Assembly (NCBI RefSeq): GCF_036226505.1
Contig: NZ_CP108484.1
Location: 868,001 to 932,000 of the forward strand
DNA length: 64,000 nucleotides
Direction: 5' to 3'
DNA from: Kitasatospora sp. NBC_01246
Lineage (GTDB): Bacteria > Actinomycetota > Actinomycetes > Streptomycetales > Streptomycetaceae
Both the position numbers and the translations under genes were made by a program. Below the pieces are notes generated by a model. That model ran no database searches, was not told the origin of the DNA, and saw nothing but the letters and a program-made list of their open reading frames with translations. Position 1 is the first letter of the stretch; every line of letters begins with the position of its first letter. Positions 1 to 8,343 of this stretch are shown here, piece after piece.

Positions 1-601
1 CGGCGACCGGGCGCAGTCCGGCCTGCTCGATCAGGTGCGTGAGCTGCTCGGGCCGCCACTTGTGGGTCGTCCAGCGGACGGGGACGCCTCCGTAGGCCTC
101 GGTGCGCAGCGCGTCCTCGTCGCCGACATGGGTCGCGGTGATGAAGTGTCCGCCCGGCACCAGGGCGCGCGCGAACATGGCGAGGACCTGGGGAAGGACG
201 TCACGCGGGAGGTTGAACAGTGACCACCAGCCGAGCAGGCCGCCGTGGGAGGCGTCGGCGAGGTCCAGGTCGGTGGCAGAGCTGACGCCGAACCGGCACT
301 GCGGGTGGAGGCGGCGCGCGTTCTCGATCATGCGGGGGGAGAGATCGACGCCGGACACGTCGAGGCCGCGCTCGGCGAGGTAGGCGGTCACCGTTCCGGG
401 CCCGCAGCCGACGTCGAGCACGGGCCCGAGGCCGCTCACGGTGTCGGCGAAGGCGTCGATCGACGCCTTGAGCCACGGGTGGGTCCGGATGTCGCCGATC
501 CCCGTGGTCGCCACCATGTGGGCGTAGTTGTCGGCCACGCGGTCATAGGACTCGCGGACCACGTCGAGATCGGACGGTCGGTCGATGGGGTGAGCGCGCA
601 T
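1..601 (-). CDS. Class I SAM-dependent methyltransferase (3' end outside window)
   Basis: Reads leftward and leaves the window before its stop, so about 200 residues are visible. The protein opens MRAHPIDRPSDLDVVRESYD and carries the SAM-binding glycine loop VLDVGCGPGT near residue 63, followed by an acidic strand-end (GLDVSGVDLS) and a later GHFITATHVGDED segment, the usual order of a class I Rossmann methyltransferase. The start is the only ATG that precedes the conserved region. Substrate cannot be told: the family covers small molecules, lipids and quinones. It is divergent from the condensation-like gene at 893, with about 290 bases between them. No close operon partner is visible on this side. 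Confidence 0.85.
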   Translation of the reverse strand, partial: MRAHPIDRPSDLDVVRESYDRVADNYAHMVATTGIGDIRTHPWLKASIDAFADTVSGLGPVLDVGCGPGTVTAYLAERGLDVSGVDLSPRMIENARRLHPQCRFGVSSATDLDLADASHGGLLGWWSLFNLPRDVLPQVLAMFARALVPGGHFITATHVGDEDALRTEAYGGVPVRWTTHKWRPEQLTHLIEQAGLRPVA

Positions 602-892
602 CAGCCAACGATAGGCCTGTGCGACGGTCTGCCGCCGGGGTCTTGTGGCCGTGGTCGCCGCTTGCCCGGGGGACCGAGCCTGCCGGCTCGGCCGCGGTGA
701 CCCGGTCCGGCGGGCATCAGGGCGTGCCCTGACGGCCTGTTGATCGTTGCTTGATTGGTCCGTCACCAACACCCCGTCGGCCGAGACGCGTACGGGACGT
801 GATGCCGGAACGCCCGTGGCGAGGACGGGCCGACGGGTGGCGGCGGTGCGCCGGGACCGCCGGCGCACCGCGAGTCGAGAGAGGGAGCACCT
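602..892. other. Divergent intergenic region
   Basis: About 290 bases separate the leftward methyltransferase from the rightward condensation-like gene. I see no convincing gene and no clear sigma-70 promoter. The only firm signal is a ribosome binding site (GAGGGAG, about 881-887) just before the GTG at 893. Confidence 0.5.
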
Positions 893-2341
893 GTGCGTAT
901 CACCGACCTGGCCCGCTGCGAGGCCCGTCCGGGGCGTGTCATGGAATGGACCCTCCACCCGTCCACCATCGACGCCGCCACGGCCCTGGCGGACGACCTC
1001 CGCCCGCTCTCCCACCTCCAGCAGTCGCACCTGCGCACCGCGCGGACCGTACGCGACAACGGCCTGACCATGCCGACCTGGATCGGCACCCGGTTCAGCC
1101 TGCCCGGCCCGGCGGATCCGGCCGTGCTGGAGGCCACCCTGCTCGACTGGACCCTGCGCCACGAGACGCTGCGCAGCGGATTCCGCCGCCGCACCGAGGG
1201 CGTCCGCCGGTTCACGATCGGCGCCGGTTCGGTGGCCCTGCACCGGCACGAGGCAGGGGTGTTCGACCGGGCGGAGGAGCTGGTCACCTACCTGCAGAAC
1301 CGTTTCGACGCCGCGACGAACGCGCTCGAATGGCCGAACTACATCTACGCGGCCGTCCTGCGCGAGGACGGCACGGACGTCTACCTCGCCTTCGACCACA
1401 GCAACGTGGACGCGTACTCGCTGTTCCGCATCCCCGCCGAGGTCCACGAGCTCTACGACACCCGCCGGGGCGGCGGCGAACCGCGAGCGGTCGAGGTCGG
1501 AAGCTACCTCGACTTCTGCGAACTCGAATGCGCGCACGCGGAGCAGGTCGACGAGATCCACTCGGCGGTCGCCCGCTGGCGGGAGTTCATCGCCGGCTGC
1601 GACGACCGGCTGCCGAGGTTCCCGCTCGACCTCGGTCTGGAGCCGGAGGAGCCGATGCCCGCCCAACGGCTGATGACCGAGATGCTGGTGGGCGAGGAGC
1701 ACGCCGCCGGGTTCGAGCGGTACTGCCGCCCCTTCGGGGGCACGCTGGCCGGCATCCTGGCCGCCAGCGCGCTGATCGCCCGGGACCTCGGCGGGCACGA
1801 CGTGTACCGGACGGTGGTGCCGTTCCACACCAGGGCGGCCTCCCAGTGGCAGGACTCGCTGGGCTGGTACGTCGGCGTCGTACCCATCGAGATCCCCGCG
1901 GCCGACGCCCCCGACTTCCGGAGCGCGCTGGCGATGGCACGCTCCGAGCTGCACGCGAACCGCCGGCTTGCCCGCACCCCGCTGGCCCGGATCCTGCACC
2001 TGCTCGGCTCGGACTTCCGTCCGACCTCGCCCGACCTGCACTCGCTCATGTCGTTCGTCGACGCCAGGGCCGTCCCCGGAGCCGAGCGCTGGACCGAGCA
2101 GAACGCCTGCGCGACGGTCCGGGTCTCCCACGGCGACCAGGCCTGCGTCTGGATCACCCGACTCCACGAGGGTCTGCACCTCGCCTGCCGCCACCCCGAC
2201 ACCACCGTCGCCGCCCAGTCCCTGCGCGCCTACGCGGACGCGCTGCGCGACACCGTCGTACGGGTCGCCGAGGACGGCGGCGACCTCGTGCCGGGGAGGA
2301 AGCACGCAGTGGTGGACGCCCTCGCTCCCCTGCCGGCCTGA
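893..2341 (+). CDS. Stand-alone condensation-domain-like acyltransferase
   Basis: 482 residues starting at a GTG behind a GAGGGAG ribosome binding site. The fold family is the NRPS condensation / PapA acyltransferase superfamily: an LRHETLRSGFR segment near residue 90 is the typical early C-domain motif, and FDHSNVDAYS (His169, Asp173) sits where NRPS C domains have HHxxxDG. The second, catalytic His and the Asp remain; the first His is Asp and the Gly is Ala. There is no adenylation or carrier domain. Such free C-like enzymes join an acyl or aminoacyl carrier substrate to a soluble nucleophile, or act as O-acyltransferases. Neighbours give no substrate. It lies 30 kb from the PKS/NRPS gene, so a functional link is only a possibility. 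Confidence 0.7.
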   Translation: MRITDLARCEARPGRVMEWTLHPSTIDAATALADDLRPLSHLQQSHLRTARTVRDNGLTMPTWIGTRFSLPGPADPAVLEATLLDWTLRHETLRSGFRRRTEGVRRFTIGAGSVALHRHEAGVFDRAEELVTYLQNRFDAATNALEWPNYIYAAVLREDGTDVYLAFDHSNVDAYSLFRIPAEVHELYDTRRGGGEPRAVEVGSYLDFCELECAHAEQVDEIHSAVARWREFIAGCDDRLPRFPLDLGLEPEEPMPAQRLMTEMLVGEEHAAGFERYCRPFGGTLAGILAASALIARDLGGHDVYRTVVPFHTRAASQWQDSLGWYVGVVPIEIPAADAPDFRSALAMARSELHANRRLARTPLARILHLLGSDFRPTSPDLHSLMSFVDARAVPGAERWTEQNACATVRVSHGDQACVWITRLHEGLHLACRHPDTTVAAQSLRAYADALRDTVVRVAEDGGDLVPGRKHAVVDALAPLPA

Positions 2342-2388
2342 GTGGCCCGAGCGGCCTGAGTGACGAGGGCGGCCTGAGTGACGAGGCG
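2335..2388. repeat. Three 18-bp tandem units across the stop of the condensation-like gene
   Basis: Three consecutive 18-base units beginning GGCCTGAGTG occupy 2335-2352, 2353-2370 and 2371-2388. The second and third differ only at the end; the first has GGCCC in place of GACGA. The stop codon TGA (2339-2341) lies in the first unit, so each unit repeats an in-frame TGA context. Probably slippage-generated. Confidence 0.75.
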
Positions 2389-2505
2389 GCGGCCGCGTCG
2401 GGGGCCGGCTCCGACCGGCGGTCCTCGCGTTCACCCGATTCCGGTGGACGAGATCCGCCGGATCGGACGGTTGGACGGCTGGTCCATCGCGGGGCATCGC
2501 CCGGG

Positions 2506-3021
2506 TCAGTAATAGCCCTTGGTGCCGTCGAGGAGCTCCCGGACGATGTCGGCGTGGCCGGCGTGGCGCCCGGTCTCCTCGACGAGGTGGATCAGCATCC
2601 AGCGGAGGTTGGCGCCACCGGAGCGGAAGCCGGAGTGACGGCCGACGTCGTCCAGGGAGGCCGCGGCGACGATCTCGTTGCTCCGGGCGCACTGGGCCTC
2701 GTACTCCGCGAGCAGCTCGGCCAGGGAGCGGTCGCCGGGCTGCCAGTCGGCGTCCTCGCCCGACTCGGCGAACGACGGGTTCTGCTTCTCGTCGCCGCCG
2801 AGGAACAGGACCTCCAGCCAGGTGTGCTCGGTCCAGCGCATATGAGTGATGAGACCGGCCATCGTCATGGCCGGTGAACTCGGGAGGACGGAGCGACGAG
2901 CGTCCTCCTCCGTCAGCCCCTCGCACTTCCAGCGAAGAATCTGCCGCTGCAGGTCCAACCAGCCGATGAGCGCGGTACGTTCGTCGGCCTGAAGTGGGGG
3001 GCGTTCCAGTTCGGGTGTCAT
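2506..3021 (-). CDS. DinB / DUF664 family protein
   Basis: 171 residues from ATG at 3021 (MTPELERPPL); an upstream in-frame extension is poor in coding character and was dropped. The sequence follows the DinB four-helix bundle pattern: an early helix with LITHMRWTEHTW, and a late helix MLIHLVEETGRHAGHADIVR, which together supply the three histidines that bind a metal in this family. Members include bacillithiol and mycothiol transferases and many uncharacterised stress proteins; which of these applies cannot be told. It is convergent with the condensation-like gene at 893 and divergent from the symporter at 3224. Confidence 0.85.
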   Translation of the reverse strand: MTPELERPPLQADERTALIGWLDLQRQILRWKCEGLTEEDARRSVLPSSPAMTMAGLITHMRWTEHTWLEVLFLGGDEKQNPSFAESGEDADWQPGDRSLAELLAEYEAQCARSNEIVAAASLDDVGRHSGFRSGGANLRWMLIHLVEETGRHAGHADIVRELLDGTKGYY

Positions 3022-3223
3022 ATCGGCGCAGGCTACCGGCCTGCCCGGGGCCCTGGCACCTGGTTTTCCGGACGGCCGGCGTCGAACGGCCGGCGTCGGC
3101 CGGTCGGTGTCGGCCGGTCGGTCGAGCGACTCGCCCACGGGCGGGTGACGCGGGGTGGCGGGCGGGCGCGCCGCTGCTAGAAGTCCGGAAGCGGAGAAGC
3201 TCCCGTAACGGATCGAGGCAGCA

Positions 3224-4918
3224 GTGAACTCCCTTGCCGAGGCAAGCCTCCGGCTGGATGCCGAGCCGGTCGACTACGTCCTGCTCGCCGTCTACTTCGC
3301 CCTGGTGCTGGGTATCGGCTCGCTCGCCCGCAGGTCGGTCTCCTCCAGTCTGGACTTCTTCCTGGCCGGCCGGTCGCTGCCCGCCTGGATCACCGGCCTG
3401 GCGTTCATCTCGGCCAACCTCGGGGCGGTGGAGATCTTCGGGATGACCGCCAACGGCGCGCAGTTCGGCATCCCGACCGTGCACTACTACTGGATCGGCG
3501 CGATCCCGGCCATGGTCTTCCTCGGCCTGGTCATGATGCCGTTCTACTACGGGTCCAAGGTGCGCAGCGTCCCGGAGTTCCTGCGGTTGCGGTTCGGCCG
3601 CTTCGCGCACCTGGTGAACGCGCTCAGCTTCGCGCTCGCCCAGGTGCTGATCGCCGGGGTCAACCTGTACGCGCTCAGCACGGTGGTCAACGCCCTGCTG
3701 GGCTGGCCGCTGTGGTCCTCCGTCCTGGTGGCGGCGCTGATCGTGCTGGCGTACACGACCCTGGGCGGGCTCTCGGCCGCGGTGTACAACGAGGTGATGC
3801 AGTTCTTCCTGATCGTCGCCATGCTGGTGCCGATCACCCTGGTAGGGCTGCACCGGGTGGGCGGCTGGGACGGGCTGAGCGACCGGATCCGGGCGGTGAA
3901 CGCCGACGCGGCGGAGCAGTTGAACGCCTGGCCGGCCAGCAACCTGACCGGGATCGCCAACGCCACCCTGTCCGTGCTGGGCATCGTGTTCGGCCTCGGG
4001 TTCGTGCTGTCGTTCGGCTACTGGACGACGAACTTCGCGGAGGTGCAGCGCGCGCTGGCGGCGAGGAACATGTCGGCGGCCCGGCGCACGCCGCTGATCG
4101 GCGCGTACCCGAAAGCGCTGATCGCGCTGGTCATCGTGATCCCGGGGATGCTGGCCGCGGTCCTCTCGCCGGAGCTGGCGCGGTACAAGGCGGCGGGCGG
4201 CACGTCGACCGAGGGCGTCACGTACAACAACGCGATCGAACTGCTCATCCGCGACCTGCTGCCCAACGGCATGCTGGGGGTGGCGATCACCGGGCTGCTG
4301 GCGGCCTTCATGGCCGGCATGGCGGCCAACGTGAGCTCGTTCAACACGGTGTTCACCTACGACCTCTGGCAGGCGTACGTGGTCAGGGGCCGGTCGGACG
4401 CGTACTACCTGCGGGTGGGCCGGACGGTCACCGTGCTCGGCTGCGCGATCGCGGTCGGCACCGCGTTCATCGCCAGTGGCTACAACAACATCATGGACTA
4501 CCTCCAGACGCTGTTCTCGTTCTTCAACGCCCCGCTGTTCGCCACGTTCATCCTGGGGATGTTCTGGAAGCGGACGACGCCGCTCGCGGGCGGGATCGGG
4601 CTGATCGTCGGAACGGCGGCCGCCGTGACGGTGGACCAGCTCGTCCGCCACGACGTGCTGCACCTGGCGGGTCAGGGGCCCAGCTTCGTCGCGGCGAGCG
4701 CCGCCTTCGTCCTGGACATCGCGGTCAGCGTCGCGGTCTCGCTGGCCACCCGGCCCAAGCCCGACAGCGAACTGGTCGGCCTGGTCTGGTCGCTGACGCC
4801 CAGGGACCGGCTCAAGGAGGGCGACACCGCCGAGGACGCGGGCTGGTACCGCAGCCCCGCGCTGCTCGGGGCCGGGGCCCTGCTGCTCGCCACCGTACTC
4901 AACGTGATCTTCTGGTGA
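3224..4918 (+). CDS. Sodium:solute symporter (SSS/SLC5 family)
   Basis: 564 residues from a GTG. Long runs of hydrophobic segments (about 13-14 predicted membrane helices) begin at VDYVLLAVYFALVLGIGSLA. The family marks are present: FLAGRSLPAWITGLAFISAN in the first periplasmic/second helix region, and later ANVSSFNTVFTYDLWQAYV near residue 380, which matches the core helix 8 region of SLC5-type carriers. These proteins import sugars, vitamins or organic acids with Na+; no substrate can be assigned. The next gene starts 13 bases after the stop and is a small membrane protein, so they probably form a two-gene operon. Confidence 0.9.
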   Translation: MNSLAEASLRLDAEPVDYVLLAVYFALVLGIGSLARRSVSSSLDFFLAGRSLPAWITGLAFISANLGAVEIFGMTANGAQFGIPTVHYYWIGAIPAMVFLGLVMMPFYYGSKVRSVPEFLRLRFGRFAHLVNALSFALAQVLIAGVNLYALSTVVNALLGWPLWSSVLVAALIVLAYTTLGGLSAAVYNEVMQFFLIVAMLVPITLVGLHRVGGWDGLSDRIRAVNADAAEQLNAWPASNLTGIANATLSVLGIVFGLGFVLSFGYWTTNFAEVQRALAARNMSAARRTPLIGAYPKALIALVIVIPGMLAAVLSPELARYKAAGGTSTEGVTYNNAIELLIRDLLPNGMLGVAITGLLAAFMAGMAANVSSFNTVFTYDLWQAYVVRGRSDAYYLRVGRTVTVLGCAIAVGTAFIASGYNNIMDYLQTLFSFFNAPLFATFILGMFWKRTTPLAGGIGLIVGTAAAVTVDQLVRHDVLHLAGQGPSFVAASAAFVLDIAVSVAVSLATRPKPDSELVGLVWSLTPRDRLKEGDTAEDAGWYRSPALLGAGALLLATVLNVIFW

Positions 4919-4931
4919 GAGGAGCGAGGAC

Positions 4932-5240
4932 ATGACGGATCCGACGACGGGGGCGGCCGGGCCGGCGGCCGTGAAGGCCGGGATCTTCGACCTGCGCCTG
5001 ATCCTCGCGCTGCTCTTCTGCGTCTACGGCACGGTGCTGACCGTGCTGGGCGCCACCGCCACCTCGCAGGCCGACCTCGACCGGGCGGGCGGCGCGAACG
5101 TGAACCTCTGGGTGGGCGTCGGCATGCTGGTCGGGGCGGCGCTCTTCGCCGGCTGGGCGAGGCTGCGACCGGTCCGGCTGCCGCCGGGAGCGGCGGAGCC
5201 GACGGGCTCCACGACGGGCACCACGGGGCCGGAGCAGTAG
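4932..5240 (+). CDS. Small two-helix membrane protein coupled to the symporter
   Basis: 102 residues, ATG preceded by GAGGAGCGAGG immediately after the symporter stop. Two hydrophobic stretches are visible, LRLILALLFCVYGTVLTVLG near residue 20 and NLWVGVGMLVGAALFAGWA near residue 60, separated by a short polar loop, with a Gly/Thr-rich tail. Small membrane proteins of this shape often follow SSS permeases in actinomycetes, so an accessory or stabilising role is inferred from position only. No enzymatic motif is present. Confidence 0.75.
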   Translation: MTDPTTGAAGPAAVKAGIFDLRLILALLFCVYGTVLTVLGATATSQADLDRAGGANVNLWVGVGMLVGAALFAGWARLRPVRLPPGAAEPTGSTTGTTGPEQ

Positions 5241-5322
5241 GGCCGCCGCGGGTACGGGGTGGGGCGGCCGGCCGTGGCGGACGCCCGTCCACCGGCGGCG
5301 GTGTCACCACCAGGCTGCGGTG

Positions 5323-5643
5323 TCACCACCAGGCCGGACGCTGCCAGGGTTCCACGGTCACCCGGCCGACCGGGAGGATCACGGCGTTGCGACGGCGCCG
5401 CAGGGCGTCCGGGGTGTCGGCCCTGAGGAGAGCCGCCTCCCGCGCCTGGCCGCTGCTGTCGGCCCACTCGACGAAGGTCTGGGTGCCGGCCCGGCCGTCG
5501 GGGAAGGTCACCGGGACGGTGACGCACCAGGGGCTGCTGCTGCGCCCGCTCCAGGCGGCGACCTGACCCGCGCCCCGGGCGGTGCAGGACGCCGCCGGCA
5601 CCGGGGCGGACTCCGATGGCGGGGCGAAGACGGATGCGAACAT
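5323..5643 (-). CDS. Hypothetical protein, 106 residues
   Basis: Starts at MFASVFAPPSESAPV behind a CGGAGAG ribosome binding site; in-frame sequence further upstream is not convincing coding. The central part (WCVTVPVTFPDGRAGTQTFV) and an Arg-rich section (DALRRRRNAVILPVGRVTVE) end in QRPAWW. No recognised domain, no clear membrane segment. The stop codon lies in one of two direct copies of GGTGTCACCACCAGGC (about 5300-5335). A 38-base inverted repeat sits about 165 bases upstream and could regulate it. Confidence 0.55.
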   Translation of the reverse strand: MFASVFAPPSESAPVPAASCTARGAGQVAAWSGRSSSPWCVTVPVTFPDGRAGTQTFVEWADSSGQAREAALLRADTPDALRRRRNAVILPVGRVTVEPWQRPAWW

Positions 5644-5807
5644 GGCTCTCTCCGGGTGTGACGCGCCTGCGGAAGCCGTGCTGTCTTCTTCCGGGTGGCG
5701 GATTCCGTCGCCGAGCGGCGTTTCGGACCGGCGGCGCTGTGGGGGCGATGCGGGTGGGGGCGGTGCCGTGTTCGGTACCGGAAGGAGAGCGGGGTGTGCT
5801 CCATCAT

Positions 5808-5845
5808 GTTTCAACAGGTTCAAACACTTATGAACAACATGAAAC
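5808..5845. promoter_or_regulatory. 38-base AT-rich inverted repeat, candidate operator
   Basis: The structure is GTTTCA-N4-GTTCA-N8-TGAAC-N4-TGAAAC, a two-tier perfect dyad (11 paired bases per arm) in a stretch far poorer in GC than its surroundings. It lies upstream of the leftward gene at 5643 and at the head of the exonuclease relic. It looks like a dimeric repressor operator; an integration-site role is an alternative. No cognate regulator is adjacent. Confidence 0.5.
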
Positions 5846-5934
5846 GCCGATTGCGGAAGGGCGTCAAGACCTACCGGACGGAAATGTTCGCGTGCGGGGC
5901 GGCTCGCCGCAGTGGTCCGTTCACCGGCTCGGAA

Positions 5935-6375
5935 CCCGCCGGGGAGCGCTTCGCCCGGATCCTGGTGCGGCCCACCCGGTCCACGATCAGCGAGTTCCGC
6001 ACGGAGCTCACCGGCCTCACCCAGTGCGGGCTCCACGCGGGGGTCGGATTCGCCGAGGCGCGCCGAACGCCGGCGGCCGAACACCCCACAGGACGCCACC
6101 CGTGGGCCGGCCGGGGTGACGACGACCGCCACCGGTTCACCCGGCAGTGCCGGGCCACCCGGACCCCCTACCCCTTCGGCCGGCACCACACCAACGCCAA
6201 AGCCGCCTCACCGAGGCGTACGGCCTGCGCAGCCGACCCGGCATCGCGCAGGCCCTGGAGATCCGCCGGGCTCCCCCTGGAAGGCCGCCACCACTGGGGC
6301 GAGGACGACGCCTGGAACATCGCCGCGCTCAGCCCTCCACCTGTCCGAGCGGACCGACCGGCCCCGGCGTCGGCG
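5935..6375 (+). pseudogene. KapD-like DEDDh 3'-5' exonuclease relic, frameshifted and lacking its N-terminus
   Basis: Translation in pieces gives a clear exonuclease C-terminal two-thirds: RILVRPTRSTISEFRTELTG, then RQCRATRTPYPFGRHHTNAK in one frame, LTEAYGLRSRPGIAQALEI in a second, AGLPLEGRHHWGEDDAWNIA back in the first, and ALHLSER in the third. Single-base changes near 6207 (loss), 6258 (gain) and 6330 (gain) account for the switches. The first part of the family, with the catalytic DVE motif, is absent; the upstream sequence is AT-rich and unrelated. GEDDAWNIAAL supplies the later His/Asp region of the DEDDh site. The gene cannot make an active enzyme. Identification rests on my recollection of the KapD/ERI1-like family pattern. 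Confidence 0.75.
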
Positions 6376-6504
6376 GCTTGAATCCGCCCTCTGGCCGAGG
6401 GGCGCCACTGCCATCGGTGGATCCGGTCGGCAGGCCGGGACACCTCGCCGACGGTAGACGCCGCGCCGGGGCGAGCAGCCTGCGGCCCGGGTGGTCGGGT
6501 CGGC

Positions 6505-7098
6505 TCAGTCGCGCAGATGGGCCGTGAGCACGTCGCCCGCCGGGTAGGGGCGTTCCGCGGGGAGCAACTGCCGGGCGGCGTCCAGTGCTCCGTCCCTCAC
6601 GTGGGCGTGGATCGCCTGCGCGAGCGCGGTGACGTCGCGGATCGAAACGATCCACTCCTCCGCGTAGCGCTCAGCGGCCTCGCCCGTGAGGCCGAGTTGC
6701 AGGGACCGGTGAGCGAGCGGCCGCAGGTGCAGATCGCGTTCGGGGTCCCACTGCACCCGGGCCGGGGCTCGCTTCAGCCGGCGCTTCCAGTCGCCGCGGT
6801 CGGGATGCAGTCCGGGTTGGTAGTGGGCCAGGCAGGCGTTCTCCAGGGCCCATTCGAAGCCCTCGCGGGTGATCTCGACCGCCAGCACGGTCTCCTGGCC
6901 CTCCTTGCCCGCCCATCCGCAGCGATACATCATCCAGAGGAACGAAGGCTTGATCCACGTCATCCGGTCCCGCCGCCAGGCTGCGGGAAAGCGACCGTCC
7001 AGTGCGGCGGGCAGGCCGATCTCCGGCGCGTACGCCTGGTAGACCGTCACTGTCGTGTCCGTGTAGCTGGCGCGGATCTGGTGCTTGGGTTCTGACAC
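6505..7098 (-). CDS. DUF4291 family protein
   Basis: 197 residues if translation starts at the GTG at 7098 (VSEPKHQIRASYTDTTVTVY); the reading frame stays open further upstream but that part has no family similarity. The core matches DUF4291: an IRA-Y-x-V-YQAY start, a FPAAWRRDRMTWIKPSFLWM motif near residue 50, and an arginine- and tryptophan-rich second half (RVQWDPERDLHLRPLAHRSL). Function of the family is unknown to me; the conserved RMTWIKPSFLWMMYR stretch suggests a buried functional core. It follows the exonuclease relic convergently and has no evident operon partner. Confidence 0.85.
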   Translation of the reverse strand: MSEPKHQIRASYTDTTVTVYQAYAPEIGLPAALDGRFPAAWRRDRMTWIKPSFLWMMYRCGWAGKEGQETVLAVEITREGFEWALENACLAHYQPGLHPDRGDWKRRLKRAPARVQWDPERDLHLRPLAHRSLQLGLTGEAAERYAEEWIVSIRDVTALAQAIHAHVRDGALDAARQLLPAERPYPAGDVLTAHLRD

Positions 7099-7254
7099 GG
7101 TGACCAGAGTCGACGGTGGACGCGCTCGGCGCCATCGAATTACCCCGTCGAACGGCGCTGGTTGAGCGCTGAGCGCTACCAGGCCTCTCGGGCCGGACTC
7201 GGGCGGTGCCGTCCCCCCGCTCCTCCGGATGCTCCTATAGACGTCAAGCCGCAG

Positions 7255-7345
7255 GAGCAAGATCGGGTTGGGTGATTCGTGAGGTTGGAGTGCTGGTCAG
7301 TGCGCGGTAGACCTCGCGGGCGACGAAGCCGACCCCCGCGCCGCA
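7255..7345 (-). pseudogene. Possible 3' end of an IS110-like transposase
   Basis: Reading leftward, a short frame gives VAREVYRALTSTPT and ends in a TGA near 7256. The phrase resembles the tail of IS110-type transposases as I remember it. There is no terminal repeat, no catalytic part, and the adjoining sequence to 7439 shows no gene. Only weak support. Confidence 0.2.
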
Positions 7346-7439
7346 GAACGCCGGGCCTGGCGCCACTGACCGGTGGCACTCGCAGGTCGGTACGGGCCGG
7401 CCCGGGTCGGCCCGCGGGGCTCTGCCACCTCACTCGATG

Positions 7440-7919
7440 TCACTCGATTCCGAGGGGTCCGACGCCCAGGTCCTCACGCATGAGGCGACGCATCCGCGCC
7501 ATGGCCTCGCGTCGCCGCGCTATCAGGGGCGCGTCGTCGGCCGAGCCGACCGCCGCTCCCCGGGCGTAGGCGTCGCGGATCGCCCGCAGGCAGTGGAACG
7601 CCTCGTTCCCGGCCTCCACGACCGGCGACGGGCCCACGAGCCACAGGCGTTCGCTCGCCGTGTAGATGCCGGTGCGCCGCACCGCCTCCCGCACCGCCGC
7701 GTCGCGGGCCGAATCTGACATGTGGTCGCCCAGGGCGACGGCCCGGATCTCCTCACCCGCGGCCTTGAGCGCGGAGACGTACTCCGTGTAGACCTCGCGC
7801 CGCACGTCCAGCGCATGCCTGGCCTCCTCCCGCCGCCACCGGTTGCGGTCGGCGATCAGCGTGGCGGCGATGCCGATGACGGCACCGGTCAGTGTGGAGA
7901 GCAGAGGCGTCCAGTCCAT
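7440..7919 (-). CDS. Membrane-anchored hypothetical protein
   Basis: 159 residues from ATG at 7919 (MDWTPLLSTL). One hydrophobic segment, LTGAVIGIAATLIA at about residues 9-22, is followed by a charged helix (RNRWRREEARHALDVRREVY), so the protein is probably tethered by its N-terminus with a cytoplasmic helical body. The rest is alpha-helical with many Arg and Glu and no known catalytic motif. This single-anchor, helical-tail pattern is common in streptomycetes. An in-frame extension upstream (MWPAPDV...) lacks hydrophobic or conserved features and was not used. Confidence 0.7.
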   Translation of the reverse strand: MDWTPLLSTLTGAVIGIAATLIADRNRWRREEARHALDVRREVYTEYVSALKAAGEEIRAVALGDHMSDSARDAAVREAVRRTGIYTASERLWLVGPSPVVEAGNEAFHCLRAIRDAYARGAAVGSADDAPLIARRREAMARMRRLMREDLGVGPLGIE

Positions 7920-8024
7920 GGGCCCCAGCTTGTCCAAGCCGCTGCGCCGGTACCAGTGGCTTTCGCTGCGAACGTCCGGGGCCGGCCACACGGGAGCCCT
8001 GCCGCGCGACGGGAGGGACCGGAT

Positions 8025-8050
8025 CCGGGACGGCCCCGGGGCCGTCCCGG
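8025..8050. repeat. 26-bp perfect palindrome
   Basis: CCGGGACGGCCCC followed directly by its reverse complement. It lies upstream of both the leftward gene at 7919 and the rightward secreted-protein gene at 8344. It could be a protein-binding dyad or an RNA hairpin in a leader; it does not follow a gene end, so a simple terminator is unlikely. Confidence 0.6.
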
Positions 8051-8343
8051 TCGGGTGCGCGCGGTACTTCAGCGGCCGGGGACGACGATGCCCTGGGTGG
8101 ACGGCCTACCTTGTGCCGAGCCGTGCCGTGTCCGCGGCCAACCCGGGTTGTCCGCTGGTCACCTGGGCCGCAGCCGAGTCCGGTGGATGGACAATCGGAC
8201 ATGCCTGCACTGTGGGCTTCACCAGGCCATCGGACAACGTGTCGAGGCCCGCGACGGGACACCCCGGGGCTTCCGGCACGGAGACGGTCCCCCGGCAGTC
8301 CCGTCCCGGCCCTGGACACCCACCGCACTCGAAGGAGCTCGCC

